Origin: Vibrio sp. CB1-14
Lineage (GTDB): Bacteria; Pseudomonadota; Gammaproteobacteria; Enterobacterales; Vibrionaceae
DNA length: 64,000 bases
Reading direction: 5' to 3'
NCBI RefSeq assembly: GCF_040412085.2
Contig: NZ_CP115920.1
Span: 2,914,001-2,978,000, forward strand
Made by a program: the position numbers and the translations under genes. Of this stretch, positions 56,363 to 64,000 are shown piece by piece. The notes beneath the pieces are model-generated. The model was not told where the DNA came from, made no database searches, and was given only the letters and a program-made list of their open reading frames with translations. The stretch's first letter is position 1. Every line of letters begins with the position of its first letter.

Positions 56363-56435
56363 CACGACGTTACTACGATTATTTGTTATCAAATGACTCT
56401 TCAGAGTCTTACTGTTGATTAAGAACGAATAGGTA

Positions 56436-56849
56436 TTAAGGTTTTAACGCTTTAGTTAGAAGCTGATTGAGTTCGGTAAACTCGCTGTCTGTGAGGTTCA
56501 CCTTTAATTTATCAGCAACTACCCTATAAATTTCCAGCTCTGACGCTAGAGGGATACGCGCCTTCTCTGTCAGTACTACCCGTTTAGCACGAGCGTCTTC
56601 TGGACACGCTAAACGTTCCACTAGCCCCTTCTTCTCCAACCGCTTGACCATATTGGTGGCTGACGGCTTGGACACCTCTAACTCTCGAGCCAAGTCAGTG
56701 AGCCTAATCGGCTCCTCGGAGGCTTGCACGGTTTTGAGATAGTCATATTCATTAAAGCTAAGGTGAGATAATGGATCTTCTTTACAGTAACTGCGCCAAA
56801 CCTTAGCAGTGAGGCGTTCCATTCTCTCTAAATTGACTTCTATAGACAT
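56436..56849 (-). CDS. MarR-family transcriptional regulator
   Basis: This 137-residue MarR regulator has a winged helix-turn-helix: IRLTDLARELEVSKPSATNMVKRLEKKGLVERLACPEDARAKRVVLTEK, where the wing ARAKRV and D-AR motif are typical. It is 73 bases upstream of the MATE gene on the same strand, so a repressor-pump operon induced by a ligand is likely. The effector is unknown. Confidence 0.9.
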   Translation of the reverse strand: MSIEVNLERMERLTAKVWRSYCKEDPLSHLSFNEYDYLKTVQASEEPIRLTDLARELEVSKPSATNMVKRLEKKGLVERLACPEDARAKRVVLTEKARIPLASELEIYRVVADKLKVNLTDSEFTELNQLLTKALKP

Positions 56850-56914
56850 TCACGTTATTTATTAATTAGCTTGGCTAACTATTTTAGAGGTATTGGAAGT
56901 AAACTGCAACGCAT

Positions 56915-56945
56915 AAAAAAACACCAGCTTATCGCTGGTGTTTTA
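56915..56945 (-). terminator. nlpI intrinsic terminator
   Basis: AAAACACCAGC-TTATC-GCTGGTGTTTT has A-tract 56915-56921 giving the minus-strand T-run. Confidence 0.9.
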
Positions 56946-56969
56946 AGGTATTGGATTTATTGAGAGAAA

Positions 56970-57905
56970 CTAGGCGTCGCTTGGTTCTGCGTTCGCTTGT
57001 TCTTCTTGCTGTTTCTTCGCTTCTTCTGCTTGCTGAGCGCGAACAATTTCAAAGATTTTGGTGAGCTCTAGGAATGCGTACTTATGCTCTGCAAAATCAT
57101 ACACATTTTGTGCGATCGCTAGCTTGTAGAGCGAGACGGCGGTTGGGTAGTCACCGTCGATTTGATGACGCTTAGCAAGGTAGAAGTACACCTCAGTCAG
57201 ACGCTCTGCCAATACATTATTGTCTCGGCTGCTCGCTAGGATCGCTTGGAATGCTTGCTCTTCTGACACTTGGTCAAGCATCAAGGCAACCAAAATCCAG
57301 CCCCAGTCGTTATTGCGAGCAAGATACTGTTTATTTAGCGTAATAGCCGCTTCCGATGGGCTCGCTTGGCGAGAAATGATGTAAAGCCACAGCGCTCGGT
57401 ACGGATCCGATGGATTCTCTTGGTAGTAACGCGTCATTCCTTCAATCGCTAGAGGAATACGGTCGCCGTAGTACAGTGCGATAGAACGGTTGCGAAGTGC
57501 GTAAGAGTTGGCAGGATCCAGCTCTAAGCTTGAATCAAACGCTTCATACGCAGAGTCAAAATCACCGATCTGAGTGAAGTATTGACCGACTTGGTTGAAC
57601 ACCACTGGCTGAGCTGGGTTTAATTGAAGCGACTGGTTGAAATCAAGCTGCGCCAAATCGCGCATACCTAGGCTATTGAAATAAGAACCACGCTCGAAAT
57701 GCATTTTCGCGCGCACATCGTTATCGAGATCGCTGCGCTGAAGTAGCTGAGTCAGTCTTGCAACCTGGACTTCATATTGAACATTGGCTTGTAAAGGCAC
57801 TGCCATCGGTGGATTCAACCACTGCTGATCTTGCGTTGATGAGTTGGATGCACAACCCGTCACTACGGCCACTAAACTCAATCCTAAGATTCGAAACCAC
57901 TTCAC
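56970..57905 (-). CDS. nlpI: Lipoprotein NlpI
   Basis: NlpI is an outer-membrane lipoprotein with tetratricopeptide repeats that adapts peptidoglycan endopeptidases and Prc in E. coli. The start is GTG at 57905 (VKWFRILGLSLVAVVTGCAS, 311 residues), because AAGGAGAAG precedes it. The lipobox is VVTGC with the lipidated Cys at residue 18. TPR units follow (LAQLDFNQSLQLNPAQPVVFNQV, AFDSSLELDPANSYALRNRS). It is downstream of pnp, as in enterobacteria, but after its own terminator. The longer frame to 58061 runs through the pnp terminator. Confidence 0.93.
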   Translation of the reverse strand: MKWFRILGLSLVAVVTGCASNSSTQDQQWLNPPMAVPLQANVQYEVQVARLTQLLQRSDLDNDVRAKMHFERGSYFNSLGMRDLAQLDFNQSLQLNPAQPVVFNQVGQYFTQIGDFDSAYEAFDSSLELDPANSYALRNRSIALYYGDRIPLAIEGMTRYYQENPSDPYRALWLYIISRQASPSEAAITLNKQYLARNNDWGWILVALMLDQVSEEQAFQAILASSRDNNVLAERLTEVYFYLAKRHQIDGDYPTAVSLYKLAIAQNVYDFAEHKYAFLELTKIFEIVRAQQAEEAKKQQEEQANAEPSDA

Positions 57906-58013
57906 TATATTCTTCTCCTTAATGCCTGCTATCGCTAAGCGTAACTGACGGCTTTTATTAATTTTTTTGCCGTGCTGCTTTAATGGTATAGCAGGTAATT
58001 TCCTTCGCGCACT

Positions 58014-58040
58014 AAAAAAGGGGGCGATTGCCCCCTCTTT
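58014..58040 (-). terminator. pnp intrinsic terminator
   Basis: AAAGGGGGC-GATT-GCCCCCTCTTT has an A-tract giving the minus-strand T-run between pnp and nlpI. Confidence 0.88.
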
Positions 58041-58078
58041 ATAGCATGCTTTTAGACGCAATGGTCTAGAAATGCGAA

Positions 58079-60211
58079 TTATTCTGCGTCAGGTGCCGCT
58101 TTTTCATTCGCAGCTTCAGCTGGCTGTTCTACCGCTTCTTTCATGCTTAGACGTACACGGCCTTGGCGGTCGATTTCAAGTACTTTAACTTGAACTTCTT
58201 GGCCTTCTTTCAGGTAGTCAGTCACTTTCTCAACACGCTCTTGAGCGATTTGAGAGATGTGTACTAGACCATCTTTACCTGGAAGAACCGTTACGAATGC
58301 ACCGAAGTCTGCTAGACGAGCAACTTTACCCGTGTAGATCTTACCCACTTCAACTTCTGCAGTGATAGCTTCGATACGAGCAATCGCATCTTTCGCTTGG
58401 TCACCGTCAGTCGCAGCGATCTTGATAGTACCGTCGTCTTCGATCTCAATCGTTGTACCAGTCTCTTCAGTTAGCTGACGGATAACCGCGCCACCTTTAC
58501 CGATAACGTCTTTGATCTTGTCTGCGCTGATCTTCATTGTGTGGATACGCGGAGCGAACTCAGAGATATCTTCACGAGCACCAGAGATAGCTTCATCCAT
58601 TACAGAAAGGATGTGCTTACGTGCACCTTGCGCTTGGTTAAGAGCAATTTGCATGATCTCTTTAGTGATACCTTCGATCTTGATGTCCATTTGAAGTGCA
58701 GTGATACCAGTGTTAGTACCTGCTACTTTAAAGTCCATGTCACCTAGGTGGTCTTCATCACCAAGGATGTCAGAAAGAACAACGAAGTCGTCGCCTTCTT
58801 TAACAAGACCCATTGCGATACCCGCAACAGAAGACTTGATTGGAACACCCGCATCCATAAGTGCTAGAGACGTACCACATACAGAAGCCATTGAAGATGA
58901 ACCGTTAGATTCAGTGATTTCCGATACAACACGAACTGTGTATGGGAATTCATCAACAGAAGGCATTACTGCTGCGATACCGCGTTTAGCCAGTTTACCG
59001 TGACCGATTTCACGACGCTTAGGAGAACCTACAAAACCAGTTTCGCCAACACAGTATGGAGGGAAGTTGTAGTGTAGTAGGAAGTGATCTTTACGCTCAC
59101 CTGTTAGCTCATCGATGATTTGAGCATCACGCTGCGTACCAAGAGTCGCAGTTACGATTGCCTGAGTTTCACCACGAGTGAATAGTGAACTGCCGTGAGT
59201 ACGTGGAAGAACGCCAGTACGTACATCTAGTGCACGAACCATGTCTTTTTCACGACCATCGATACGTGGGTTACCCGCGATGATGCTACGACGAACAACT
59301 GTCTTCTCTAGATCGTGGAAGATAGTGTGGATTTCTTTAAGATTCGCTTCTGAGTCTTCAGCAAGAAGAACATCGTTCACTTCAGCTGCAATCGCGTGGA
59401 TACGATCGTAACGAGCCATCTTTTCAGTGATTTGGTAAGCTTCAACAAGCTTAGCTTCCGCTAGTTCAGCGATGCGATTGTTAAGAGTCGTGTTCTCTTG
59501 TGGAGCAACCCAATCCCAAGCTGGAGTAGCAACTTCTGCTGCGAACTCGTTGATTGCTTTGATAACAACTTGCTGTTGGTCGTGGCCGTAAACCACTGCT
59601 GATAGCATCTCTTCTTCTGTTAGGTTGTCTGCTTCAGACTCAACCATAAGAACAGCGCCTTCAGTACCCGCAACGACTAGGTCTAGTTTAGAGCTTTCTA
59701 GCTCAGTGTTGCTTGGGTTTAGTACTAGTTGACCGTCAATGTGACCAACACGTGCTGCACCGATAGGGCCGTTAAACGGGATACCAGAGATAGCAAGAGC
59801 AGCTGAAGTACCGATCATTGTTACCATGTCTGGTTGAACGTTCGGGTTTACAGACATTACTGTCGCGATTACCTGAACTTCGTTTTTGAATGCGTCTGGG
59901 AAAAGAGGACGAATTGGACGGTCGATTAGACGTGCAGTCAGTGTTTCGCCTTCAGAAGGACGACCTTCACGCTTGAAGAAACCACCAGGGATTTTACCTG
60001 CCGCGTAAGTACGCTCTTGGTAGTTTACAGTTAGTGGGAAGAAGTCTTGACCTTCCACAGCTTCTTTTTTACCAACAACAGAAACGAATACTGACGTATC
60101 GTCCATTGTTACCATTACAGCTGCAGTAGCTTGACGTGCGATAACGCCTGTTTCTAGCGTCACAGTGTGGTTGCCGTATTGGAACGACTTAACAACTGGT
60201 TTTTCGAACAT
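58079..60211 (-). CDS. pnp: Polynucleotide phosphorylase
   Basis: PNPase degrades RNA 3' to 5' with phosphate and joins the degradosome. The start at 60211 ([20 protein letters not shown], 710 residues) equals the E. coli enzyme; a frame from 60292 has no homology. Two RNase PH domains are present ([33 protein letters not shown], and [21 protein letters not shown]). A KH domain ([22 protein letters not shown]) and an S1 domain ([27 protein letters not shown]) complete it. Leader hairpins at 60298-60363 suggest autoregulation by RNase III. Confidence 0.97.
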   Translation of the reverse strand: MFEKPVVKSFQYGNHTVTLETGVIARQATAAVMVTMDDTSVFVSVVGKKEAVEGQDFFPLTVNYQERTYAAGKIPGGFFKREGRPSEGETLTARLIDRPIRPLFPDAFKNEVQVIATVMSVNPNVQPDMVTMIGTSAALAISGIPFNGPIGAARVGHIDGQLVLNPSNTELESSKLDLVVAGTEGAVLMVESEADNLTEEEMLSAVVYGHDQQQVVIKAINEFAAEVATPAWDWVAPQENTTLNNRIAELAEAKLVEAYQITEKMARYDRIHAIAAEVNDVLLAEDSEANLKEIHTIFHDLEKTVVRRSIIAGNPRIDGREKDMVRALDVRTGVLPRTHGSSLFTRGETQAIVTATLGTQRDAQIIDELTGERKDHFLLHYNFPPYCVGETGFVGSPKRREIGHGKLAKRGIAAVMPSVDEFPYTVRVVSEITESNGSSSMASVCGTSLALMDAGVPIKSSVAGIAMGLVKEGDDFVVLSDILGDEDHLGDMDFKVAGTNTGITALQMDIKIEGITKEIMQIALNQAQGARKHILSVMDEAISGAREDISEFAPRIHTMKISADKIKDVIGKGGAVIRQLTEETGTTIEIEDDGTIKIAATDGDQAKDAIARIEAITAEVEVGKIYTGKVARLADFGAFVTVLPGKDGLVHISQIAQERVEKVTDYLKEGQEVQVKVLEIDRQGRVRLSMKEAVEQPAEAANEKAAPDAE

Positions 60212-60297
60212 TGTATTTCCTTTTTTCTGGAGCAAGTCCAGATCATTTGATTGTGCGCTCAATGCATTACAAATCGCGACTAGTTCAAACAAACTTA

Positions 60298-60363
60298 GCT
60301 CGTTGCTTTAAACAGCTTAAAGCGAGCAAATGTGCTTGGAATAGTCGCGACCCTGCGGTCGAC
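60298..60363 (-). promoter_or_regulatory. pnp leader hairpins, likely RNase III target
   Basis: GCTC-GTT-GCTTTAA with TTAAAGC-GAGC (60298-60327) and CGACC-CTGC-GGTCG (60344-60363) lie in the 5' leader between rpsO and pnp. In E. coli a similar stem is cut by RNase III and then degraded by PNPase to limit its own synthesis; that role is inferred here. No gene is seen in 60212-60489. Confidence 0.5.
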
Positions 60364-60489
60364 AAAATGGACTGTAATGTACTGAGCAGATTGTGGCTAA
60401 ACGAATGCGCGTTAGACAACTCTGTTTAGACGGGACGTAGTATAAACTACTTAGTGGAAGTTTTGCTATTAACTAAAGAATTTAGCCAA

Positions 60490-60515
60490 CAAAAAAGGGG
60501 CATATAGCCCCTTTT
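60490..60515 (-). terminator. rpsO intrinsic terminator
   Basis: AAAAGGGGC-ATATA-GCCCCTTTT has an A-tract at 60490-60496 giving the minus-strand T-run between rpsO and pnp. Confidence 0.85.
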
Positions 60516-60540
60516 AACAAACTTTCTATGCAGACGCTGA

Positions 60541-60810
60541 TTAGCGACGTAGGCCTAGACGTTTGATTAGGTCTTGGTAGCGAGCTAGGTTTTTACCTTT
60601 TAGGTAATCTAGAAGCTTACGACGACGAGAAACCATACGTAGAAGACCACGACGGCTGTGGTGATCGCCTTTGTGTGCTTTGAAGTGACCTTGTAGGTGG
60701 TTGATAGAAGCTGTAAGTAGAGCTACTTGAACTTCTGGTGAACCAGTGTCGCCTTCGCCTTGTGCGTATTCTGCAACGATTGCTGCTTTAGTTTCTGCAT
60801 TCAGAGACAT
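60541..60810 (-). CDS. rpsO: 30S ribosomal protein S15
   Basis: S15 is an early 16S rRNA-binding protein of the 30S platform. The 89 residues include the family signature [20 protein letters not shown] then [18 protein letters not shown], with a strongly basic C-terminal half. The ATG at 60810 ([15 protein letters not shown]) follows GGAGAG. It is followed by a terminator and then pnp. It is normally autoregulated by binding its own mRNA leader. Inverted-repeat copy C lies upstream, between truB and rpsO. Confidence 0.97.
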   Translation of the reverse strand: MSLNAETKAAIVAEYAQGEGDTGSPEVQVALLTASINHLQGHFKAHKGDHHSRRGLLRMVSRRRKLLDYLKGKNLARYQDLIKRLGLRR

Positions 60811-60959
60811 AATTCTCTCCTAATAAGAGTAGATTTAAAAGTTGTAGCAGCCAATCTCTGATTCAGCCGCTACGCGAAGCGGGGATTATAAGGGTGGGAT
60901 TAATTAAAGGCAAGAGGTTACGAGATAAAAAGGTGGAGACACTTTGAGTCTCGCATTCT

Positions 60960-61106
60960 ACCCCCTCTAACTCCCCCGGCTACGCGCCCCGTTATTAAGG
61001 GGGAGAACCACTGCTAGCTCCTATCGTCGCACCGCACGTAAACAACTAGGCGATGCGCCAGCGAGCCAGCAGTTCCTCCCCTTTATAAGGGGAGGCTAGG
61101 AGGGGT
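60960..61106 (-). repeat. Inverted-repeat element, copy C (truB/rpsO intergenic)
   Basis: This 147-bp copy runs in the same orientation as copy B: it begins ACCCCCTCTAACTCCCCC and ends AGGGGAGGCTAGGAGGGGT. A 14-base insertion GGCTACGCGCCCCG (60978-60991) interrupts the left inner hairpin relative to copy B. The central CTATCGTCGCACCGC...GCGATGCGCCAGCGAGCC matches copy B. It lies in the leader between truB and rpsO. Confidence 0.88.
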
Positions 61107-61114
61107 GCTCTTAA

Positions 61115-61146
61115 GCTCTATAGCTCTATAGCTATATAGCTCTATA
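61115..61146. repeat. 8-bp tandem repeat, four units
   Basis: GCTCTATA is repeated at 61115, 61123, 61131 (as GCTATATA) and 61139, directly beside copy C. The tract is noncoding, and its length could vary by slipped-strand replication. Confidence 0.85.
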
Positions 61147-61183
61147 GCTTCAAAGCTCTCAACCACCAACCTTACAACACACC

Positions 61184-62134
61184 CTACTGCTGCTCTTCCT
61201 CACGAAAAACAACCAAACGCTTAGGCGCAAGCTTACCATCGTCATTCATGGCACCAACACCAATAAACAAACGCTCTTCACCCATAGTCATACGCACTGG
61301 CGCATCCACTGGCAAACCTGAAACCTGCACCGGCTGACCATGCTGAAGCAAATCACCAAGCACAGGCGATACATTCGCTTCTTGAAGGTCTTGTACTGCA
61401 CTGTCCATTGGCATCAGCAGTGGGTCAAGCAGCTCGCGCGGCTGACGCTCTTCGCGCTGTGCCTGCTCGAATAGCTCGTTAAGCTGCTCAAGGGTCACCA
61501 TGTTCTCATAAGGGTACTTAGCAACAGCGGTACGGCGCAGCATCGTCACGTGTGCGCCACAGCCTAGCATTTCGCCCAAATCATCGACGATCGTACGGAT
61601 GTACGTACCTTTCGAGCAGTGTACTTCCATCTCCACTTCATCACCTTCAAAGCGATGTAGAACGATTTCATACACAGTGATCTTGCGCGCTTCTCGCGGC
61701 ACTTCGATACCTTGGCGAGCGTACTCATAAAGCGGCTTACCTTGATACTTCAATGCAGAGAACATTGATGGCACTTGATCAGACTCACCACGGAACTTGT
61801 CGATGCACTCATCAAGAAGCTCAGGCGTTACGTTGATTTCGCGAGTTTCTACGACTTCGCCATCAGAATCAGAGGTATTGGTGCGTTCACCAAGTTTAGC
61901 GATAACGCGGTAGCGCTTGTCTGAATCCAATAGGAACTGGGAAAACTTGGTGGCTTCGCCCAAGCAAATTGGCAGCATGCCTGTTGCTAGCGGGTCAAGA
62001 GCACCGGTGTGCCCTGCTTTCTCAGCGAAGTAGATGCGCTTTACTTTTTGCAGAGCGTCATTCGATGAGATACCGGTAGGTTTATCTAGAAGGATAACGC
62101 CGTTGACTGGACGTCCCTTGCGACGTCTAGCCAT
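61184..62134 (-). CDS. truB: tRNA pseudouridine-55 synthase
   Basis: TruB makes pseudouridine 55 in the T-loop of tRNAs. Residues begin [20 protein letters not shown] and contain the catalytic Asp in [16 protein letters not shown], near residue 48. [20 protein letters not shown] and the [18 protein letters not shown] motif follow, and a C-terminal PUA-like region closes it. The 316 residues are usual. The start codon overlaps the rbfA stop by one base (TAATG), so the two are translationally coupled. Confidence 0.96.
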   Translation of the reverse strand: MARRRKGRPVNGVILLDKPTGISSNDALQKVKRIYFAEKAGHTGALDPLATGMLPICLGEATKFSQFLLDSDKRYRVIAKLGERTNTSDSDGEVVETREINVTPELLDECIDKFRGESDQVPSMFSALKYQGKPLYEYARQGIEVPREARKITVYEIVLHRFEGDEVEMEVHCSKGTYIRTIVDDLGEMLGCGAHVTMLRRTAVAKYPYENMVTLEQLNELFEQAQREERQPRELLDPLLMPMDSAVQDLQEANVSPVLGDLLQHGQPVQVSGLPVDAPVRMTMGEERLFIGVGAMNDDGKLAPKRLVVFREEEQQ

Positions 62135-62550
62135 TATTGCTCTTCTCCCTCAGCACCATTTTCTTCGCTACGACCAGCTTCATCTTGCTTACGCTTGTCT
62201 TCGCTAACCACTTCGCTCACTAGGTTAGACATACGCATACCTTCGACAAGTGTGTTGTCGTATTGGAAGCGTACTTCTGGCGTTAGGCGTAGGCGAATGC
62301 GCTTGCCTAGCATCATACGAATATGAGCTTCGTGCTCACGAAGTGCTGCAATGCTTGATTCTGGGGTTTGCTCACCAACACATAGGAAAGTAACGAATAC
62401 TTTTGCATAAGCTAGGTCACGAGACACTTCTACGTCTGAAATCGTCACCATACCAAGGCGAGAATCACGAACTTCGCGTTGAAGGATAAGAGCAAGCTCT
62501 TTTTGTAGTTGCTGCGCAACACGTTGTGTGCGGCTAAATTCTTTTGACAT
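62134..62550 (-). CDS. rbfA: Ribosome-binding factor A
   Basis: RbfA binds the 30S subunit and helps 16S rRNA maturation at low temperature. The start at 62550 ([20 protein letters not shown], 138 residues) is used; the frame to 62616 is longer without support. The KH-type fold is indicated by [23 protein letters not shown] and [21 protein letters not shown]. The C-terminal tail is acidic. It lies between infB and truB, a conserved order. Confidence 0.95.
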   Translation of the reverse strand: MSKEFSRTQRVAQQLQKELALILQREVRDSRLGMVTISDVEVSRDLAYAKVFVTFLCVGEQTPESSIAALREHEAHIRMMLGKRIRLRLTPEVRFQYDNTLVEGMRMSNLVSEVVSEDKRKQDEAGRSEENGAEGEEQ

Positions 62551-62658
62551 TTCATTTCTCACTATAGAAAGAATGGGGGGATGGTAATAACCAGCCCCCC
62601 ATGGCGTATTCAACAACCATCAATACTCAAGTTTGATACTGAGTAGCGATTTTGTCTA

Positions 62659-64000
62659 TTAGTCTAGAGTACGTTTGATTTCAACGATTTCGAATACTTC
62701 GATTTGGTCGCCAACGCGAACATCGTTGTAGTTCTTAACGCCGATACCACACTCGTAACCGTTCTTAACTTCTTGAACGTCATCTTTGAAGCGGCGTAGA
62801 GATTCTAGTTCACCTTCGTAGATTACAACGTTCTCACGCAGTACGCGGATAGGGTTGTTACGCTTGATAGTACCTTCAGTTACCATACAACCCGCGATTG
62901 CGCCAAGTTTTGGAGACTTAAATACGTCACGTACTTCTGCAAGGCCGATGATTTCTTGCTTGAATTCAGGAGCAAGCATACCGCCCATTGCTTGTTTCAC
63001 TTCGTCAATCAACTGGTAGATGATTGAGTAGTAGCGTAGGTCTAGGTTTTCTGTATCTACAGTACGGCGAGCAGAAGCATCAGCACGTACGTTGAAGCCT
63101 AGGATGATAGCGTTAGAAGCTGCTGCTAGTACTGCATCAGTTTCTGTGATACCACCAACACCAGAACCAACGATGTTTACTTTCACTTCTTCAGTAGACA
63201 GTTTCAGTAGAGAATCAGAGATTGCTTCTACAGAACCCTGTACGTCGGCTTTCAGTACTACGTTAAGCTCAGCAACGTCACCAGCAGTCATGTTAGAGAA
63301 CATGTTTTCTAGTTTCGCTTTTTGCTGACGCGCAAGTTTCACGTCACGGAATTTACCTTGACGGTAGTTTGCTACTTCACGAGCTTTACGCTCATCACGT
63401 ACAACTGTTGCTTCGTCACCTGATGATGGAACACCAGATAGGCCAAGGATCTCAACCGGGATAGATGGACCAGCTTGCGTCACTTCTTTACCTAGTTCAT
63501 CACGCATCGCACGTACACGGCCGTATTCTTGACCACAAAGTACGATGTCACCCTTGTTCAGCGTACCAGATTGAACAAGAACAGTAGCAACTGGACCACG
63601 ACCTTTATCTAGGAATGATTCAACAACCACACCCGATGCCATACCGTCAGCAACCGCTGTTAGCTCAAGTACTTCTGATTGAAGTAGGATAGCTTCTAGA
63701 AGACCGTCGATGTTAGTACCTTGTTTCGCAGAGATGTGAACAAACATGTTCTCACCGCCCCACTCTTCAGGGATAACGTCGTATTGCGCCAGTTCGTTCT
63801 TAACGTTGTCTGGGTTTGCGTCTTCTTTATCGATCTTGTTCACTGCAACAATCAGAGGAACGCCAGCCGCTTTCGCGTGTTGGATCGCTTCGATTGTTTG
63901 TGGCATTACGCCATCGTCCGCAGCAACAACTAGAACAACGATATCCGTCGCTTGAGCACCACGAGCACGCATTGCAGTAAACGCCGCGTGTCCAGGAGTA
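62659..64000 (-). CDS. infB: Translation initiation factor IF-2 (N-terminal part outside window)
   Basis: IF-2 is the GTPase that brings initiator tRNA to the ribosome. Only the C-terminal part is present. The frame enters at the window edge within [20 protein letters not shown] (the G3 DTPGH region) and includes G4 [16 protein letters not shown]. The beta-barrel domain II, the domain III linker and C2 domain ([21 protein letters not shown]) end at 62659. N-terminal linker and G1 loop lie outside the window. It is the first visible gene of infB-rbfA-truB-rpsO. Confidence 0.97.
   Translation of the reverse strand, partial: TPGHAAFTAMRARGAQATDIVVLVVAADDGVMPQTIEAIQHAKAAGVPLIVAVNKIDKEDANPDNVKNELAQYDVIPEEWGGENMFVHISAKQGTNIDGLLEAILLQSEVLELTAVADGMASGVVVESFLDKGRGPVATVLVQSGTLNKGDIVLCGQEYGRVRAMRDELGKEVTQAGPSIPVEILGLSGVPSSGDEATVVRDERKAREVANYRQGKFRDVKLARQQKAKLENMFSNMTAGDVAELNVVLKADVQGSVEAISDSLLKLSTEEVKVNIVGSGVGGITETDAVLAAASNAIILGFNVRADASARRTVDTENLDLRYYSIIYQLIDEVKQAMGGMLAPEFKQEIIGLAEVRDVFKSPKLGAIAGCMVTEGTIKRNNPIRVLRENVVIYEGELESLRRFKDDVQEVKNGYECGIGVKNYNDVRVGDQIEVFEIVEIKRTLD

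Overview
The window is chromosomal DNA of a Vibrio species (Gammaproteobacteria). The evidence is the protein sequences and gene neighbourhoods: nagE/nagA-nagC, fusA-radA-plzC-serB, the deo cluster with nupC, prfC, ubiT/rocS/ubiU-ubiV, and the nlpI-pnp-rpsO-truB-rbfA-infB block all look like Vibrio chromosome I. Coding density is high, most genes have clear ribosome binding sites, and gene groups are separated by GC-rich intrinsic terminators. No tRNA, rRNA, CRISPR array, prophage or integron was seen. Assignments come from reading the translated sequence, not from database searches.

Layout. 1-7.1 kb: 3' part of glnS at the edge, a damaged IS3-family element, then the N-acetylglucosamine module (nagE divergent from nagA-nagC, with CRP and NagC-like sites between). 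7.1-20.4 kb: a mixed region with a KefB-type antiporter, asnB, nnrS with a sigma-54/NorR-type promoter, a MATE pump, a frameshifted LysR gene divergent from chrA, an HD-GYP protein, a long-chain acyl-CoA synthetase, a DUF1127 protein and a LysR regulator. 20.4-28.6 kb: fusA (EF-G), radA, plzC, serB and ytjB. 28.6-40.9 kb: a nucleoside locus (deoC-deoA-deoB-deoD, nupC, yjjV with an unannotated 41-residue gene, and a four-gene BMP-type ABC importer). 41-48.5 kb: prfC, two outer membrane beta-barrel proteins, a TolB/TPR protein, a glycine-zipper protein with an acidic five-residue repeat, and an SDR enzyme. 48.5-56.9 kb: rimI-holD, yhbS-ubiT, rocS, ubiU-ubiV, and a MATE pump with a MarR regulator. 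56.9-64 kb: nlpI, pnp, rpsO, truB, rbfA and the 3' part of infB.

How the genes work together. NagE imports and phosphorylates GlcNAc, NagA deacetylates GlcNAc-6-P, and NagC represses the module. NupC and the BMP ABC importer bring in nucleosides, which DeoD, DeoA, DeoB and DeoC convert to bases and central metabolites. UbiT-UbiU-UbiV support ubiquinone synthesis without oxygen. Three proteins (HD-GYP, PlzC, RocS) belong to cyclic-di-GMP signalling. The infB to pnp block makes and processes RNA for translation.

The most interesting non-genic structure is a family of three 132-147 bp inverted-repeat elements at 32067, 40963 and 60960. Two of them lie inside apparent operons (deoC/deoA and truB/rpsO). 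Other leads are a possible sRNA ending in a strong terminator at 42990-43018, the NorR/sigma-54 signature upstream of nnrS, the acidic five-residue-repeat protein at 46185-46634, and rocS inserted between ubiT and ubiUV. I found no clearly new multi-gene system; the window is mostly ordinary core genome.
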